Source: Bacteroidales bacterium
GTDB taxonomy: Bacteria > Bacteroidota > Bacteroidia > Bacteroidales > UBA1715
Length of the DNA stretch: 64,000 nt
Direction of reading: 5' to 3'
Assembly: GCA_017516865.1 (NCBI GenBank)
Contig: JAFXAU010000025.1
Span: 62,001 to 126,000, forward strand
Shown piece after piece: positions 8,187-17,450 of this stretch. Under the pieces are notes generated by a model. The model was not told where the DNA came from and searched no databases. It worked only from the letters and a program-made list of their open reading frames with translations. Position 1 is the first letter of the stretch; every line of letters begins with the position of its first letter. The translations under genes were made by a program, and so were the position numbers.

Positions 8187-8984
8187 ATGAAAAGACTAAT
8201 TTCAAATACGTGGAGCATTGTCGCCGTTATATTGATACTCCTATTTAATGTGTGCTTTTTCCTCTTGACAACAGATGATGTTGACATGGGACGAAGCATA
8301 ACGACATGGGTTAGCTACGGTTTTATCCATGTTGCTTTCTTATTCTTATTGTTGGCTCCTGCTTTTGTGACAAAAGGTGCGTCAACTCGCGATACGGCAC
8401 CGTCTGTTTTTTATGTATGTATTACCTATTGGTGGATTGAACTGATAGTTGGTGTTTTTTTCATTCTTATGACTTCTCCGGCAGTAATACGAACTGTTAT
8501 AAATCCGTTAATCGATATTTTGTCGGGGAATGTCATTATTGAATTTTTTGCAAATTGGATTTTCGATGTTTTACATTCCGACCCGAACAAATTTGGAATT
8601 ATTAGTCAAACAATTATTTTCGGATTGTTTATAGTAGTTTTAGTTATAGTCAGAGCTGTAGATAAAGATACCGAAGAGCAAGAATTACGTCGCGAGCATG
8701 AATTACAATATGTTAAGACAGCCGAAGCCCAATTAAAGTTTAAACTTGCTGAAATAACTGAAAAAAACACTGCTCGGAAAGTTGAACAATTGTATGACTA
8801 TATTCGAACAAGTCCATTAAAATCTCATAATAGTGTGAGAGATATAGAAAATACAATCCTAAATAAGGTATTTTCCATAGTATCGGAAAACGATAATGAA
8901 ACAATTTTTACCCAAGCAGAAGAAACTCTTCGCTTGGCTGAACAACGAAATAAAATATTACTAATAAACAACAATAAACTATGA
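8187..8984 (+). CDS. Four-helix membrane protein with cytoplasmic coiled coil
   Basis: 265 residues, not assigned to a family. Hydrophobic segments lie at about 9-28, 43-62, 72-94 and 138-158, followed by a charged helical region (about 160-205: EEQELRREHELQYVKTAEAQ) typical of a coiled coil, and a soluble C-terminal helical tail. The topology suggests an inner-membrane protein with its C-terminal half in the cytoplasm, where it could contact the SPFH scaffold. It follows the SPFH gene by 2 bases and overlaps the next start as ATGA, showing close translational coupling. Confidence 0.75.
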   Translation: MKRLISNTWSIVAVILILLFNVCFFLLTTDDVDMGRSITTWVSYGFIHVAFLFLLLAPAFVTKGASTRDTAPSVFYVCITYWWIELIVGVFFILMTSPAVIRTVINPLIDILSGNVIIEFFANWIFDVLHSDPNKFGIISQTIIFGLFIVVLVIVRAVDKDTEEQELRREHELQYVKTAEAQLKFKLAEITEKNTARKVEQLYDYIRTSPLKSHNSVRDIENTILNKVFSIVSENDNETIFTQAEETLRLAEQRNKILLINNNKL

Positions 8985-9565
8985 TGCAAGCACAAATAGT
9001 AGAATGTCCAAGTTGTGGACGCAGTTTGTCGCCCGAGATGAAGAATTGTCCTGCTTGTGGCAATGCAATTATTATTTCTTCTTTTACAAGTGTCGCTTCA
9101 ATGCCATTGCCTACAATAAATAAATATGCAAATGCGTATCGAAACGCATTACAAAATAATCCTGACGACAAGACTCTTAATAACGCTGTAGGTATGTGTT
9201 ATCTCAAATTGAAATTGTATGACAAGGCAATTCCTGCTTTTGAGAAAGCAATCGAAGATAATTTTGACAACGCGGAGACTTTTTTCTATGCCGCAGTTTG
9301 TCTGTTAAAAGGAAAGAAGGCGTTTTTGGCACAACGTCCAGAAATCAATAAAATCGAAAATTATCTTAATGCGGCTTGCATGATAGAACCGAAAGGAGTT
9401 TATTATTTATTCTGGGCATATATTAAGAAAGATTATTATGAACGGAAATTCCTGAATTCATCTCCCAAATCTAGTGAACTTTTGCAACAGGCTATAGATT
9501 GTGGTTGCTCCAACTTCGACAAGGAACAACTTTTTTCACTATTGACGGTTGAAAGTCCGTTTTGA
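8981..9565 (+). CDS. Zinc-ribbon and TPR protein
   Basis: 194 residues. A double-CxxC zinc ribbon is formed by Cys9/Cys12 and Cys23/Cys26 (CPSCGRSL...CPACGNAI). From about residue 45 to 135 come TPR-like helices: YRNALQNNPDDKTLNNAVGM and KLKLYDKAIPAFEKAIEDNF, a peptide-binding scaffold. No membrane segment. Start ATG at 8981 overlaps the previous stop by 4 bases; a second ATG follows at once. Last gene of the cluster; its stop is 2 bases from the convergent gene on the minus strand. Zinc ribbons beside SPFH and SHOCT domains are a recurring theme in membrane-associated stress modules, so a role as adaptor is a reasonable guess. Confidence 0.75.
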   Translation: MMQAQIVECPSCGRSLSPEMKNCPACGNAIIISSFTSVASMPLPTINKYANAYRNALQNNPDDKTLNNAVGMCYLKLKLYDKAIPAFEKAIEDNFDNAETFFYAAVCLLKGKKAFLAQRPEINKIENYLNAACMIEPKGVYYLFWAYIKKDYYERKFLNSSPKSSELLQQAIDCGCSNFDKEQLFSLLTVESPF

Positions 9566-9567
9566 AT

Positions 9568-12057
9568 TTATTCTTCAAACTCTTCCCAGTAAATGGTATT
9601 GTCCCATTCGGCTTTTACACTTACCGAAGTTTTGAAGAAATAGATTTTTTCCGGCTGGCGTTTAATCTCTATGCAGCCTGTATCCCATTTATTGTTGTTG
9701 TTTTCGTCAACATAGCAGCGAAGGGAGTATGAACCCATGGGAATATTGTCGAAACGATAGCCGTTGTCGGTTTTTGAGGCATAAAATGTTTCTGGTTCTT
9801 TGGCCTCGCTTTCTACGTAGAATACAAGATTTTGCGACGGAAGTCCTTTCGTGTTTTTAATGATGAGGTTTCCTACGTTGTCCATTTTCGGACATTGGAA
9901 TGAAAACGACAACGAATCGTTTGCGTCTCCGAACACGTCGTGGAATGTGCTGTCGGGAATGACGAGGTAATACGACGTGTTTCCCTCCCATTCCGCCGTG
10001 AGGGCATATTTTCTACCGTTTTTGTCGGTCGGAGTTAATGAGAAGTTTTTCTTTTGAACAAACTGTACGTCCGAAGGCTCTGTCTGCAATTCTGCGACAA
10101 AATCTTTCGAAGCAGATTTGAATGTATCGACAAGAGCACCTTTTTTGAGTTCTAATGAATATGTCTCGCCCGCTTTAGCAGTGTGATTTATCACAATAAT
10201 TCTCGATGATTTTGGCGATATTGTTACGCTTGTTATGATTGATGTTTCGGTGGAATCATTTGTATTGACAAGCGAAAACAGACTGTCTGTCAACGATGCA
10301 ATTGGATTGTTGCAAATGATTTCGAGAGGCTCGTAGGCTTTGAACTTGTCTTTTTGTTGATTGCGTAATTGTACAAGAAGTCGCTTGTTCGAACTTGGTT
10401 TCTTATACATTTTCTGCACAGGAACGTCTTTCTTATCGTTGAAATTCAGTTTTTGCACCGTTCCATTTTCATCAGTAAATTCTACCGTTATGGCCTGATT
10501 TTTCAGTTTGAGCGCGTCAGATTCTGGTTTTATCCAAAACAACAGTGCGTTCGATTTTTCATCGCGTTCGCAATAGTACCAATCGGTAAGATTGGGAAGA
10601 CCGTCAAGAGTGACTTTTACATCTTGAGGAATTGTCGGTTTACTAAAAAACAATGCAAAACGGTCGTTGGTTTCTTTATGCCGCAGGATTTCTTGACGGG
10701 CATAGTGTTTTTTCGGGCGGAATTTGGCATCGGAGAACGAGAAGAGTTCCTCGCATGTTGTTTTTGACGTATCGCAGGATTGGTAGAGAGCAATTTTGTC
10801 TAACAATGATTTGTCGACTGGACGTGAGAGTGTCAGAAAAACCGTGTCTTTGGGGAAAATCTTTGGATTTTTTGTAAGATTCGAAGTTATGTCAACTCTG
10901 TCGGGCAAATCTTTCAGAGCCTCAATCTTGAGTGTGTCACTCTGCATTTTCTGCGAATTTTTATTTTCCTGATACGTAACAATCGCCACGAGTGAATCGC
11001 AATTTTGTAAGGTTGTGTCTGTCAGCCAAATAATAAGACTATCGGGAGTGGTAAGCTCCTGCACAAATTCTTTTTCGGGAATCAATTTCACCGTAATTTC
11101 GCCTTGAACGTCGGTGGCGAACTTACAGCCATACGCATATTTGGAGATGCGTTTCCCCGATAGGACGCTTTGTTTCCATACTTCGTTTTCAAAGATGCTG
11201 AGTTTTATGTCTCGAGGCGCCCAACGTGTTTTTTCCACTAATTTGAAGGAATCTTTTACTTGTGTAATGAGAATGCTGTCTTCGAATTCTTCGAAACGAG
11301 TGGTGTCGTTGTGCGAATACCAAACGGTGTCTATATATCGTTCGGCGGTAGGTGTGAACACGCTGTCGAGAAAACCAATGCTTTCCGAAGGTTGATTGAA
11401 AGTAAAATCTTTGTCGGAATCAACGAGAGCATAGATTCTGTATGGTTTTGCCTCGATGTTCGAAAACGAGAAATCTCCCCGTTTCGAAGCCTGGGTAATG
11501 TAGCGTGGTTTCTGCGTTTGAAAAGCGGAATCGCTCAAATCGTCATACAGTAGCACGTATGTTTTTTCAGGAATTTTTTTGCTTCGAGCCGATGTAATGG
11601 TTCCCGATACTTTCATGCTGTCAATTCCCGCACCGGTCGAAAAGGCGTAAAGATATTGTTCCGTAACATTGTCTTCAGTCAAATCTTTAATTGCGTTGTT
11701 AAAGTTGAAACTGTAGGTTGTTCCCGATTGCAACTTTTGTTTCGATAAGTCTATGGTAAGTTTTTTCTTTTTCACCGTGATTGACGGCGTTTCTTCCATT
11801 ACTGGCGAAATCATGCAATTATCTTCAATGTTTTCGAGAGCGATAAATTCATTGAATTTGACAACAATTTTCTTTGGATTGATGTTCTGCGAATTGTTCA
11901 TTGGTTTTTCGAGAACGGCATAAGGTTCTATGGTATCGACGGGACCGCCTAACGGAGCCGATTCCCGAGCGCAGTTCATAAGAGTGAACGGAAACGGGAG
12001 AGCCAACAACAGCGGGAAAAGAAGTCGAATGAATATTGTATTTCGTTGTTTGTCCAT
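9568..12057 (-). CDS. Large lipoprotein with N-terminal Ig-like (SbsA/Big_5) domain
   Basis: 829 residues. The N-terminus has a hydrophobic signal and lipobox ending FTLMNC (Cys29), so the protein is lipid-anchored, presumably in the outer membrane. The stretch GGPVDTIEPYAVLEKPMNNS (about 37-56) and KIVVKFNEFI plus 'GTTYSFNFNNAIKDL' match the SbsA Ig-like/Big_5 domain of a lipoprotein conserved in Bacteroidetes. The middle is beta-rich with repeats of similar fold; the C-terminal part (SYSLRCYVDENNNNKWDTG) resembles a prealbumin-like domain with a Ca-type Asn/Asp loop. Function unknown. It is divergent from the DUF2185 gene. Confidence 0.8.
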   Translation of the reverse strand: MDKQRNTIFIRLLFPLLLALPFPFTLMNCARESAPLGGPVDTIEPYAVLEKPMNNSQNINPKKIVVKFNEFIALENIEDNCMISPVMEETPSITVKKKKLTIDLSKQKLQSGTTYSFNFNNAIKDLTEDNVTEQYLYAFSTGAGIDSMKVSGTITSARSKKIPEKTYVLLYDDLSDSAFQTQKPRYITQASKRGDFSFSNIEAKPYRIYALVDSDKDFTFNQPSESIGFLDSVFTPTAERYIDTVWYSHNDTTRFEEFEDSILITQVKDSFKLVEKTRWAPRDIKLSIFENEVWKQSVLSGKRISKYAYGCKFATDVQGEITVKLIPEKEFVQELTTPDSLIIWLTDTTLQNCDSLVAIVTYQENKNSQKMQSDTLKIEALKDLPDRVDITSNLTKNPKIFPKDTVFLTLSRPVDKSLLDKIALYQSCDTSKTTCEELFSFSDAKFRPKKHYARQEILRHKETNDRFALFFSKPTIPQDVKVTLDGLPNLTDWYYCERDEKSNALLFWIKPESDALKLKNQAITVEFTDENGTVQKLNFNDKKDVPVQKMYKKPSSNKRLLVQLRNQQKDKFKAYEPLEIICNNPIASLTDSLFSLVNTNDSTETSIITSVTISPKSSRIIVINHTAKAGETYSLELKKGALVDTFKSASKDFVAELQTEPSDVQFVQKKNFSLTPTDKNGRKYALTAEWEGNTSYYLVIPDSTFHDVFGDANDSLSFSFQCPKMDNVGNLIIKNTKGLPSQNLVFYVESEAKEPETFYASKTDNGYRFDNIPMGSYSLRCYVDENNNNKWDTGCIEIKRQPEKIYFFKTSVSVKAEWDNTIYWEEFEE

Positions 12058-12126
12058 AGAATCTAAATTCAGCCAAAAGTACTAAAATTTGTCGTATTTA
12101 TCTATCTTTGTCAATAAATTAGGAAT

Positions 12127-12462
12127 ATGGCAGATAATAAATACAAATTACAAGTGTCGGATATCCGCGATTTGGTCAAACCGATGGGATATTGCATTGC
12201 GTCGGACAGAATTACTGTCGATGGCGCAAAGGTAGGTTTTATGTACCGCGAGGAACGCGAAGACGAAGACGACAGCGGCTGGCGTTTTCTTGCTGGCGAC
12301 GAAACCGACGAATATCTTGACGACCAGCAACATTTTATGATGTTCGATGTGAATTATATTGCCAATTTAGACGAAGCAATCATCCCGTATTTGAAGTACA
12401 GAAAAGGCTCGGAATTGGAACGGGTAGAAGGTTCCGATAAATTCACAAGATATTGTGAATGA
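12127..12462 (+). CDS. DUF2185 domain protein
   Basis: 111 residues. The pattern GYCIASDRITVDGAKVGFMY, then DDSGWRFLAGDETDEYLDD, is that of DUF2185, a family that also supplies immunity proteins (Imm33-like) in polymorphic toxin systems. Most chromosomal copies stand alone and have no known role, as here. A -7 box TATCTTTG (12103-12110) lies 16 bases before the ATG. Rich in Asp and Glu, so acidic and cytoplasmic. No toxin gene is adjacent, which speaks against a dedicated immunity role. Confidence 0.75.
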   Translation: MADNKYKLQVSDIRDLVKPMGYCIASDRITVDGAKVGFMYREEREDEDDSGWRFLAGDETDEYLDDQQHFMMFDVNYIANLDEAIIPYLKYRKGSELERVEGSDKFTRYCE

Positions 12463-12500
12463 AAGTGTTGGCTGAATTTGTAGAAATAAGGGGTAAATAA

Positions 12501-13085
12501 CTATTTTGTTTCCCGCCATTCAAATGAGCTAATCATCTCAATAATGTCTTCGCGGACAAAATCAATCACAGGAGCCAAAGAATCTTTATTCGGCGGGACA
12601 TTGAAGTACAATGCTCCTCTCACAAAGTTTTTGGTGCTGTCGGTTACGCAAAATTGCATTGACGATGCCGCGTCGCCTTTTATGTCGAACAGCAGACCGT
12701 GCACGTGTTTGTCGTCGTAGTGGAATTCTTTCATGTTGATTGCATCGGCACGGACTTCGTGTTTGAAAGCAAGCTGGTGGGCGTCTTCCACAATCTCGTC
12801 TAAATTGTTTTTGAGAGGGTGGTAGCTTACGTGAATTGTTGCCCTCATCGAAGGAAACTGAACATTAACCCAATACGGCTCTGCCCCTGCGTCGGTATCT
12901 TGTTCAACTGTTGCATATTTCGGCACCACGAAAGAGTAGGGGAATCCTGTTTTTTCAAATTGTGTGTACTCACGTTCAGGGAAGTCAATACGAAAATATC
13001 CCCGTTGTTTCGGCACACGTATGTCGCGTTCCTGACAGCCTAACAAGGAACAGACAACAAGTATGGGAAAAATGATTCGTTTCAT
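12501..13085 (-). CDS. gldD: Gliding motility lipoprotein GldD
   Basis: 194 residues from ATG 13085, which gives a lipoprotein signal (VVCSLLGC); the upstream in-frame extension is not credible. The motif PKQRGYFRIDFPEREYTQFE near the N-terminus of the mature protein is the GldD hallmark. GldD is a lipoprotein needed for gliding in Flavobacterium; in non-gliding Bacteroidales it is retained with other T9SS-linked genes. It follows ssb by 59 bases. In many Bacteroidetes the order is ssb-gldE-gldD; gldE is absent between them here. Confidence 0.88.
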   Translation of the reverse strand: MKRIIFPILVVCSLLGCQERDIRVPKQRGYFRIDFPEREYTQFEKTGFPYSFVVPKYATVEQDTDAGAEPYWVNVQFPSMRATIHVSYHPLKNNLDEIVEDAHQLAFKHEVRADAINMKEFHYDDKHVHGLLFDIKGDAASSMQFCVTDSTKNFVRGALYFNVPPNKDSLAPVIDFVREDIIEMISSFEWRETK

Positions 13086-13144
13086 GGTGTAAAAGTAAAA
13101 AAATAATCGCATACCACGAACGATATGCGATTATTGATTCTCAA

Positions 13145-13609
13145 TTAGAACGGAAGTTCTTCTTCGGGAGCGTCCTGCGAAGGATATTCCGCTTGAACTT
13201 CGGCAACAATTTGTGCCGCCGTCGGTTGAGGTTGGGCTGCTTGTTGGTTGTTCTCAAGCAAACTGCCCGAATCGCTTTTTCTGCCTAATTTGCGAAGTTC
13301 GTCTACAACAATTTCCGTGCTGTAGCGTGTTTCGTTCGTGTTTTTGTCCTGATACTGAGAATAATGTATACGACCTTCGACGTACACTTGATCTCCTTTT
13401 CTGACAAAATTTTCGCAGAATTTGGCCGTTCTGCCCCATACTGTAAGACGATGCCAGTCGGTACGTTCGGGAACTTCCGTTCCGTTTTGCCGAGTGAAGC
13501 CGCCTTCTGATGTGGCAACTCTAAGATGAGCAACTGGTTGGTCTTCCTTGATGTACTGTACATCAGGGTCGGCACCAACATTTCCGATTAAGATTACTTT
13601 GTTAATCAT
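13145..13609 (-). CDS. ssb: Single-stranded DNA-binding protein
   Basis: 154 residues: an OB-fold (about 1-115, starting MINKVILIGNVGADPDVQYI and containing WGRTAKFCENFVRKGDQVYVEGRI), a short Gln/Pro/Ala-rich linker, and the acidic tip EEELPF that recruits replication and repair proteins. Length and layout are standard. It has its own promoter (13644-13673) and is followed by gldD on the same strand. Confidence 0.95.
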   Translation of the reverse strand: MINKVILIGNVGADPDVQYIKEDQPVAHLRVATSEGGFTRQNGTEVPERTDWHRLTVWGRTAKFCENFVRKGDQVYVEGRIHYSQYQDKNTNETRYSTEIVVDELRKLGRKSDSGSLLENNQQAAQPQPTAAQIVAEVQAEYPSQDAPEEELPF

Positions 13610-13643
13610 GATGGAATAATATTAATTGGTTAGTAAATCAGGT

Positions 13644-13673
13644 CAAAAATACACATTTTTTAATTATGACAAA
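13644..13673 (-). promoter_or_regulatory. Bacteroidetes-type promoter of ssb
   Basis: On the minus strand TTTG (13673-13670), 18 bases, TATTTTTG (13651-13644), then 34 bases to the ssb ATG. Matches the TTTG / TAnnTTTG consensus at every fixed position. Confidence 0.65.
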
Positions 13674-13686
13674 CACTTTTTCACAA

Positions 13687-15126
13687 TTACTGTATCAATT
13701 CTTCCCGATTTACGTCAAGTTTTAGGAAAATGAACAGCAACAGAGTAAATCCCCACAACGATGAACCGCCGTAGCTAAAGAACGGCAGCGGGATTCCAAT
13801 GACAGGCATGAGACCTATTGTCATTCCTATGTTTATCATAACGTGCATGAATAATATGCTTGCAACGCAGTACCCATAAATTCGGCTAAATCGGGTTCGC
13901 TGTCGTTCGGCGACTTTCATAATTCTGATTATCAAGTAGATGAACAGGCCCAAAATAACCACCGCTCCGGCAAATCCCCATTCTTCGCCGATTGTACAGA
14001 AAATGAAGTCGGTACTTTGTTCCGGCACGAAGTTGTTCTTTGTCTGTGTTCCATTAAGAAATCCCTTTCCCGTCAAATCGCCGGAGCCGATTGCAATTTT
14101 CGATTGAATTACGTTAAATTCACTACCGCGCGGATCCGATTTCAACCCGAAAAATACTTCAATACGTGTCCGTTGGTGTTCTTCCAAGATGTTGTAGAAC
14201 ACGTATTCCACCGATTCTGAGATGACAACGGTTGATAGACCGATTCCGAATAAAAGAATTATGAAAAAGTTTTTCTTTTTATATGAAAACCACAAGGTCG
14301 GAACTAACAATATTCCGAATCCTGCCAAAAAACAGAAGAATTCATTTATTTGTAAATCAAATATGTGGTAGATAAGTATAGGAGTCAGGAAAATGATTGG
14401 GACTGCAATTAGGACTATTGGCTGAAGTTTGTGATTTTTCTGTAGTCCGTATGCAACGAACGAGATAAGGCAGATGCAAATTGCGAACAACGAGATACTT
14501 GCCCCGCCCCAAATAATCGACAGTGAGAAGACCAATATAAAATAAATGCCGACAAGCAAAACACCCAGTGGCATTCCTTCACGGTAAAAAACTAAGAAAA
14601 ATGCTGCAAAAACGAGTGCGGTACCTGCATCGCCTTGCCATACGATTAAAGCGGCAGGAATCAGTAAAATGAAGCAAGCAACGAACAAATCTTTCCATTT
14701 TTTGCCCGAAATGTGAATCCCATAACTTCCGAGATATTTTGCCACAGTCAGACTTGTGGCTAATTTTGCAAACTCCGACGGCTGAATCCGCAAAGGCCCA
14801 ATTTCAATCCACGAACGGCCGCCGTTTACTTCTACGCCGAGAAAATATACCACAATGAGCGAAAGTATGATAAATCCGTAGAAGAAATATGCAAATGAGA
14901 AATACATTCGGCTGTCGATGATGAGCACCGTCACGGCGACCAAAAATGCTGCAATAATCCAAATCAACTGTTTTCCGTATTTTTGAGAGACATCGAAAAT
15001 TGACGCTGCCGTTTCGTCGAACACGGCGGAATAAATGTTTACCCAACCGGCAAAAACCAGAAATATGTAGATTATTACAATCTGCCAATCCAAATTTTTA
15101 ACAATATTTCCTACCTGTCGTGCCAT
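13687..15126 (-). CDS. rodA: Rod shape-determining protein RodA (SEDS glycosyltransferase)
   Basis: 479 residues, polytopic, of the SEDS family (FtsW/RodA/SpoVE) that polymerises lipid II into glycan strands for cell elongation. Recognisable segments are GWVNIYSA at the first helix, LGVEVNGGRSWIEIGPLRIQPSEFAKL (excerpt NGGRSWI and PSEFAKL) and the C-terminal VIGIPLPFFSYGGSS. It starts on the last base of the mrdA stop codon (TAATG), so the transglycosylase and its partner transpeptidase are made together. It carries a somewhat longer central part than E. coli RodA, common in Bacteroidetes. Confidence 0.95.
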   Translation of the reverse strand: MARQVGNIVKNLDWQIVIIYIFLVFAGWVNIYSAVFDETAASIFDVSQKYGKQLIWIIAAFLVAVTVLIIDSRMYFSFAYFFYGFIILSLIVVYFLGVEVNGGRSWIEIGPLRIQPSEFAKLATSLTVAKYLGSYGIHISGKKWKDLFVACFILLIPAALIVWQGDAGTALVFAAFFLVFYREGMPLGVLLVGIYFILVFSLSIIWGGASISLFAICICLISFVAYGLQKNHKLQPIVLIAVPIIFLTPILIYHIFDLQINEFFCFLAGFGILLVPTLWFSYKKKNFFIILLFGIGLSTVVISESVEYVFYNILEEHQRTRIEVFFGLKSDPRGSEFNVIQSKIAIGSGDLTGKGFLNGTQTKNNFVPEQSTDFIFCTIGEEWGFAGAVVILGLFIYLIIRIMKVAERQRTRFSRIYGYCVASILFMHVMINIGMTIGLMPVIGIPLPFFSYGGSSLWGFTLLLFIFLKLDVNREELIQ

Positions 15127-16943
15127 TAGTGAATAAAATCTTTATCGAGAATCTGTTTTTCCCGCCATGTATTTGTTATCGTTCCTTTTAAATATTTTTC
15201 TATCATCAAACTTGCAATTGGTGCAGCCCAGGTCGCTCCGAAACCAGCATTCTCAACATATACCGAAATTGCGATTTTAGGGTCTTCGCGAGGCGCAAAA
15301 GCCATAAAAATCGAGTGGTCGTCGCCGTGGGGGTTTTGTGCTGTACCAGTTTTTCCGCAAATGGAGATGTCTTTCAGTGCGACAAACCAAGCCGTTGCAC
15401 CAGAGTATGGTTCGCCCTGTACGACTTGATACATTCCTTCTTGAACAATGTCGTAGTATTTCTCGGCAATTTTGGTCTGATGTTTTTTGATGAAACTTTT
15501 GTCGAAAACTGTATCGTCAATTTCCTTCACTACGTGAGGGGTGTAGTAGTAGCCTTTATTTGCAATTGTAGCGGCCACGTTTGCCATTTGGAGCGGAGTC
15601 ATGGTAATTTCTCCCTGACCAATTGATAAGGAAATAAGTGTCAGCGATTTCCAACGATTTTTACCGTATACTTTATCGTAGTATTCCGCACGAGGAACTA
15701 TGCCCGGACGTTCGCTCGGCAAGTCTATGCCAAGTTTGTCACCTAAGCCGAAGCTTTTTATGTGCGATTGCCATGTCAAAAATCCTTCGCGGACAGATTT
15801 ATATTTCGGTGCGTCGAGAATTGCCCTGAATACGTTGCAATAGTAGGCGTTACAAGACATTTTTATTGATTCAATCAAGTTTATCGGCGAATAGTGATTG
15901 TGACAGCCTACGTGCAATCCTCCCGAGTAGTATCCTGCCTGACAGCCGTACATGGTATTTGGGGTGATGATTCCCTCTTGAAGACCAATCAATGCGTTCA
16001 ATGTTTTGAATGTTGAGCCGGGAGGATAACGGTCGCCTTGTATTGGTCTGTTATACAATGGTTTGAGCGGGTCGCTCTCTAATTTTTTGTAGTTTTCGTT
16101 CACCAATCGACCGACCATGATGTTTGGGTCGAAGGTTGGGGCAGACACAAGGGCAAGAATTTCGCCAGTTTTCGGGTCAAGAGCTACGATACTGCCTTTT
16201 TTGTTTCTCATCAGTTCCTCGCCGTATTTTTGCAATTCTATGTCGAGTGTGGTCGTGATATTTTTTCCGAGAGTGACAGGTTTATCGTATTTTCCGTCTT
16301 CGAAGGAGCCTTTCACGCGACCTTTCACGTCAACTTGATAGTATTTGCCGCCTTTCACTCCTCTTAAATATGGTTCATACCGTTTTTCTATACCAATTTT
16401 CCCGATGTAATCGCCTTGTTCGTAATACGGATTGGCGTCAATTTCTTTTTTGTTTACTTCGCTGATGTACCCAAGCACCAACGCTCCGCAGTGATACGGA
16501 TAATTTCGAACCGTACGTGTCTGGACATAAAAGCCTTGAAAATTAAATAACTGCTCTTGGAGTTTTGCGTAGGTTTCAGCACTAATTTGCTTAACAATAG
16601 GATAGGGGCGGAAACTACTTTTCTTTGCTTTTTTGAGTTCCGTGACGAATGTTTCTTTTGGCACATTGATAATGGAAAGCAGTTTCAATGTGTCAAGATT
16701 TTTGATTTGTCCCGTGACGACCATTAAATCATAAGCCACTTCGTTTGCCACAATCAATTTCCCGTTTCTGTCATAAATCAGTCCTCGAGCAGGGTGCCGC
16801 ACTTCGTAGCGACGACTATTATTCTCAGCATCAAGTTTATAGGAGTCGTCAATAACTTGAATATAAAACAACCGAGCAATGTAGAGTAGGGCGACTGCTA
16901 TATAAATCGCCGACAAAACAATTCTTCGATTGGAAAGATTCAT
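15126..16943 (-). CDS. mrdA: Penicillin-binding protein 2 (elongasome transpeptidase)
   Basis: 605 residues: one N-terminal membrane anchor (about 8-30), a pedestal domain beginning RHPARGLIYDRNG (49-61), and a transpeptidase domain with all three active-site motifs: S310-TFK, S363-CN and K531-TGT. It crosslinks peptidoglycan in the periplasm as part of the Rod complex. It lies in the mreB-mreC-mreD-mrdA-rodA operon, 3 bases after mreD and overlapping rodA by one base. Nothing unusual was seen. Confidence 0.95.
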   Translation of the reverse strand: MNLSNRRIVLSAIYIAVALLYIARLFYIQVIDDSYKLDAENNSRRYEVRHPARGLIYDRNGKLIVANEVAYDLMVVTGQIKNLDTLKLLSIINVPKETFVTELKKAKKSSFRPYPIVKQISAETYAKLQEQLFNFQGFYVQTRTVRNYPYHCGALVLGYISEVNKKEIDANPYYEQGDYIGKIGIEKRYEPYLRGVKGGKYYQVDVKGRVKGSFEDGKYDKPVTLGKNITTTLDIELQKYGEELMRNKKGSIVALDPKTGEILALVSAPTFDPNIMVGRLVNENYKKLESDPLKPLYNRPIQGDRYPPGSTFKTLNALIGLQEGIITPNTMYGCQAGYYSGGLHVGCHNHYSPINLIESIKMSCNAYYCNVFRAILDAPKYKSVREGFLTWQSHIKSFGLGDKLGIDLPSERPGIVPRAEYYDKVYGKNRWKSLTLISLSIGQGEITMTPLQMANVAATIANKGYYYTPHVVKEIDDTVFDKSFIKKHQTKIAEKYYDIVQEGMYQVVQGEPYSGATAWFVALKDISICGKTGTAQNPHGDDHSIFMAFAPREDPKIAISVYVENAGFGATWAAPIASLMIEKYLKGTITNTWREKQILDKDFIH

Positions 16944-16946
16944 AGT

Positions 16947-17450
16947 CTACTTTTTTATTACAAACTTCTCCGTGATGAGAATAATCAATACAGTTAAAAT
17001 AATGTTAATCAACACTTTTACAAACATGAACGAGATGTTCTCCACGGTAAACGTAAAACAAAAATAGAGCATAATGTGATGTATGGCAACGCAAGCCAAT
17101 GTGTAGCGTGCCGCCCAACCAAAACCGAATACCGACATGAGCGGTTCGTTGTTGGCTTCGTAACCGATACGCGGAGCCATAATATCCAAAATTTTTGGAC
17201 GGAACACAGCCATCATTGTCATAGCACTTGCGTGTACACCCAATGAATTGATAGACAAGTCTATAATAAAACCCGTCGCAAATGCCATAAGCAGAACTAG
17301 CGACGGCGACATGCTAACGGGAAGCAACAAAATAAACGCAACGTACAAATACGGAGAAATCATGCCGATAGCGGGAATATTGTTGAAGACCAATATCTGC
17401 AACAACATCAGCACCACAAAACGGATAATATATTTACCGACAAATTCCAT
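16947..17450 (-). CDS. mreD: Rod shape-determining protein MreD
   Basis: 167 residues with about five hydrophobic helices (IIRFVVLMLLQILVFNNIPA, YLYVAFILLLPVSM, and others). MreD links MreC and the synthases of the Rod complex in the inner membrane. Sequence conservation in this family is low; the call rests on size, topology and position. It overlaps the mreC stop by one base and ends 3 bases before mrdA. Confidence 0.9.
   Translation of the reverse strand: MEFVGKYIIRFVVLMLLQILVFNNIPAIGMISPYLYVAFILLLPVSMSPSLVLLMAFATGFIIDLSINSLGVHASAMTMMAVFRPKILDIMAPRIGYEANNEPLMSVFGFGWAARYTLACVAIHHIMLYFCFTFTVENISFMFVKVLINIILTVLIILITEKFVIKK

Noticed and set aside
12127..12462. DUF2185 protein as an immunity protein of the CdiA-like nuclease
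   Set aside because: The two genes are more than 16 kb apart with no shared operon; DUF2185 copies are common as lone genes.
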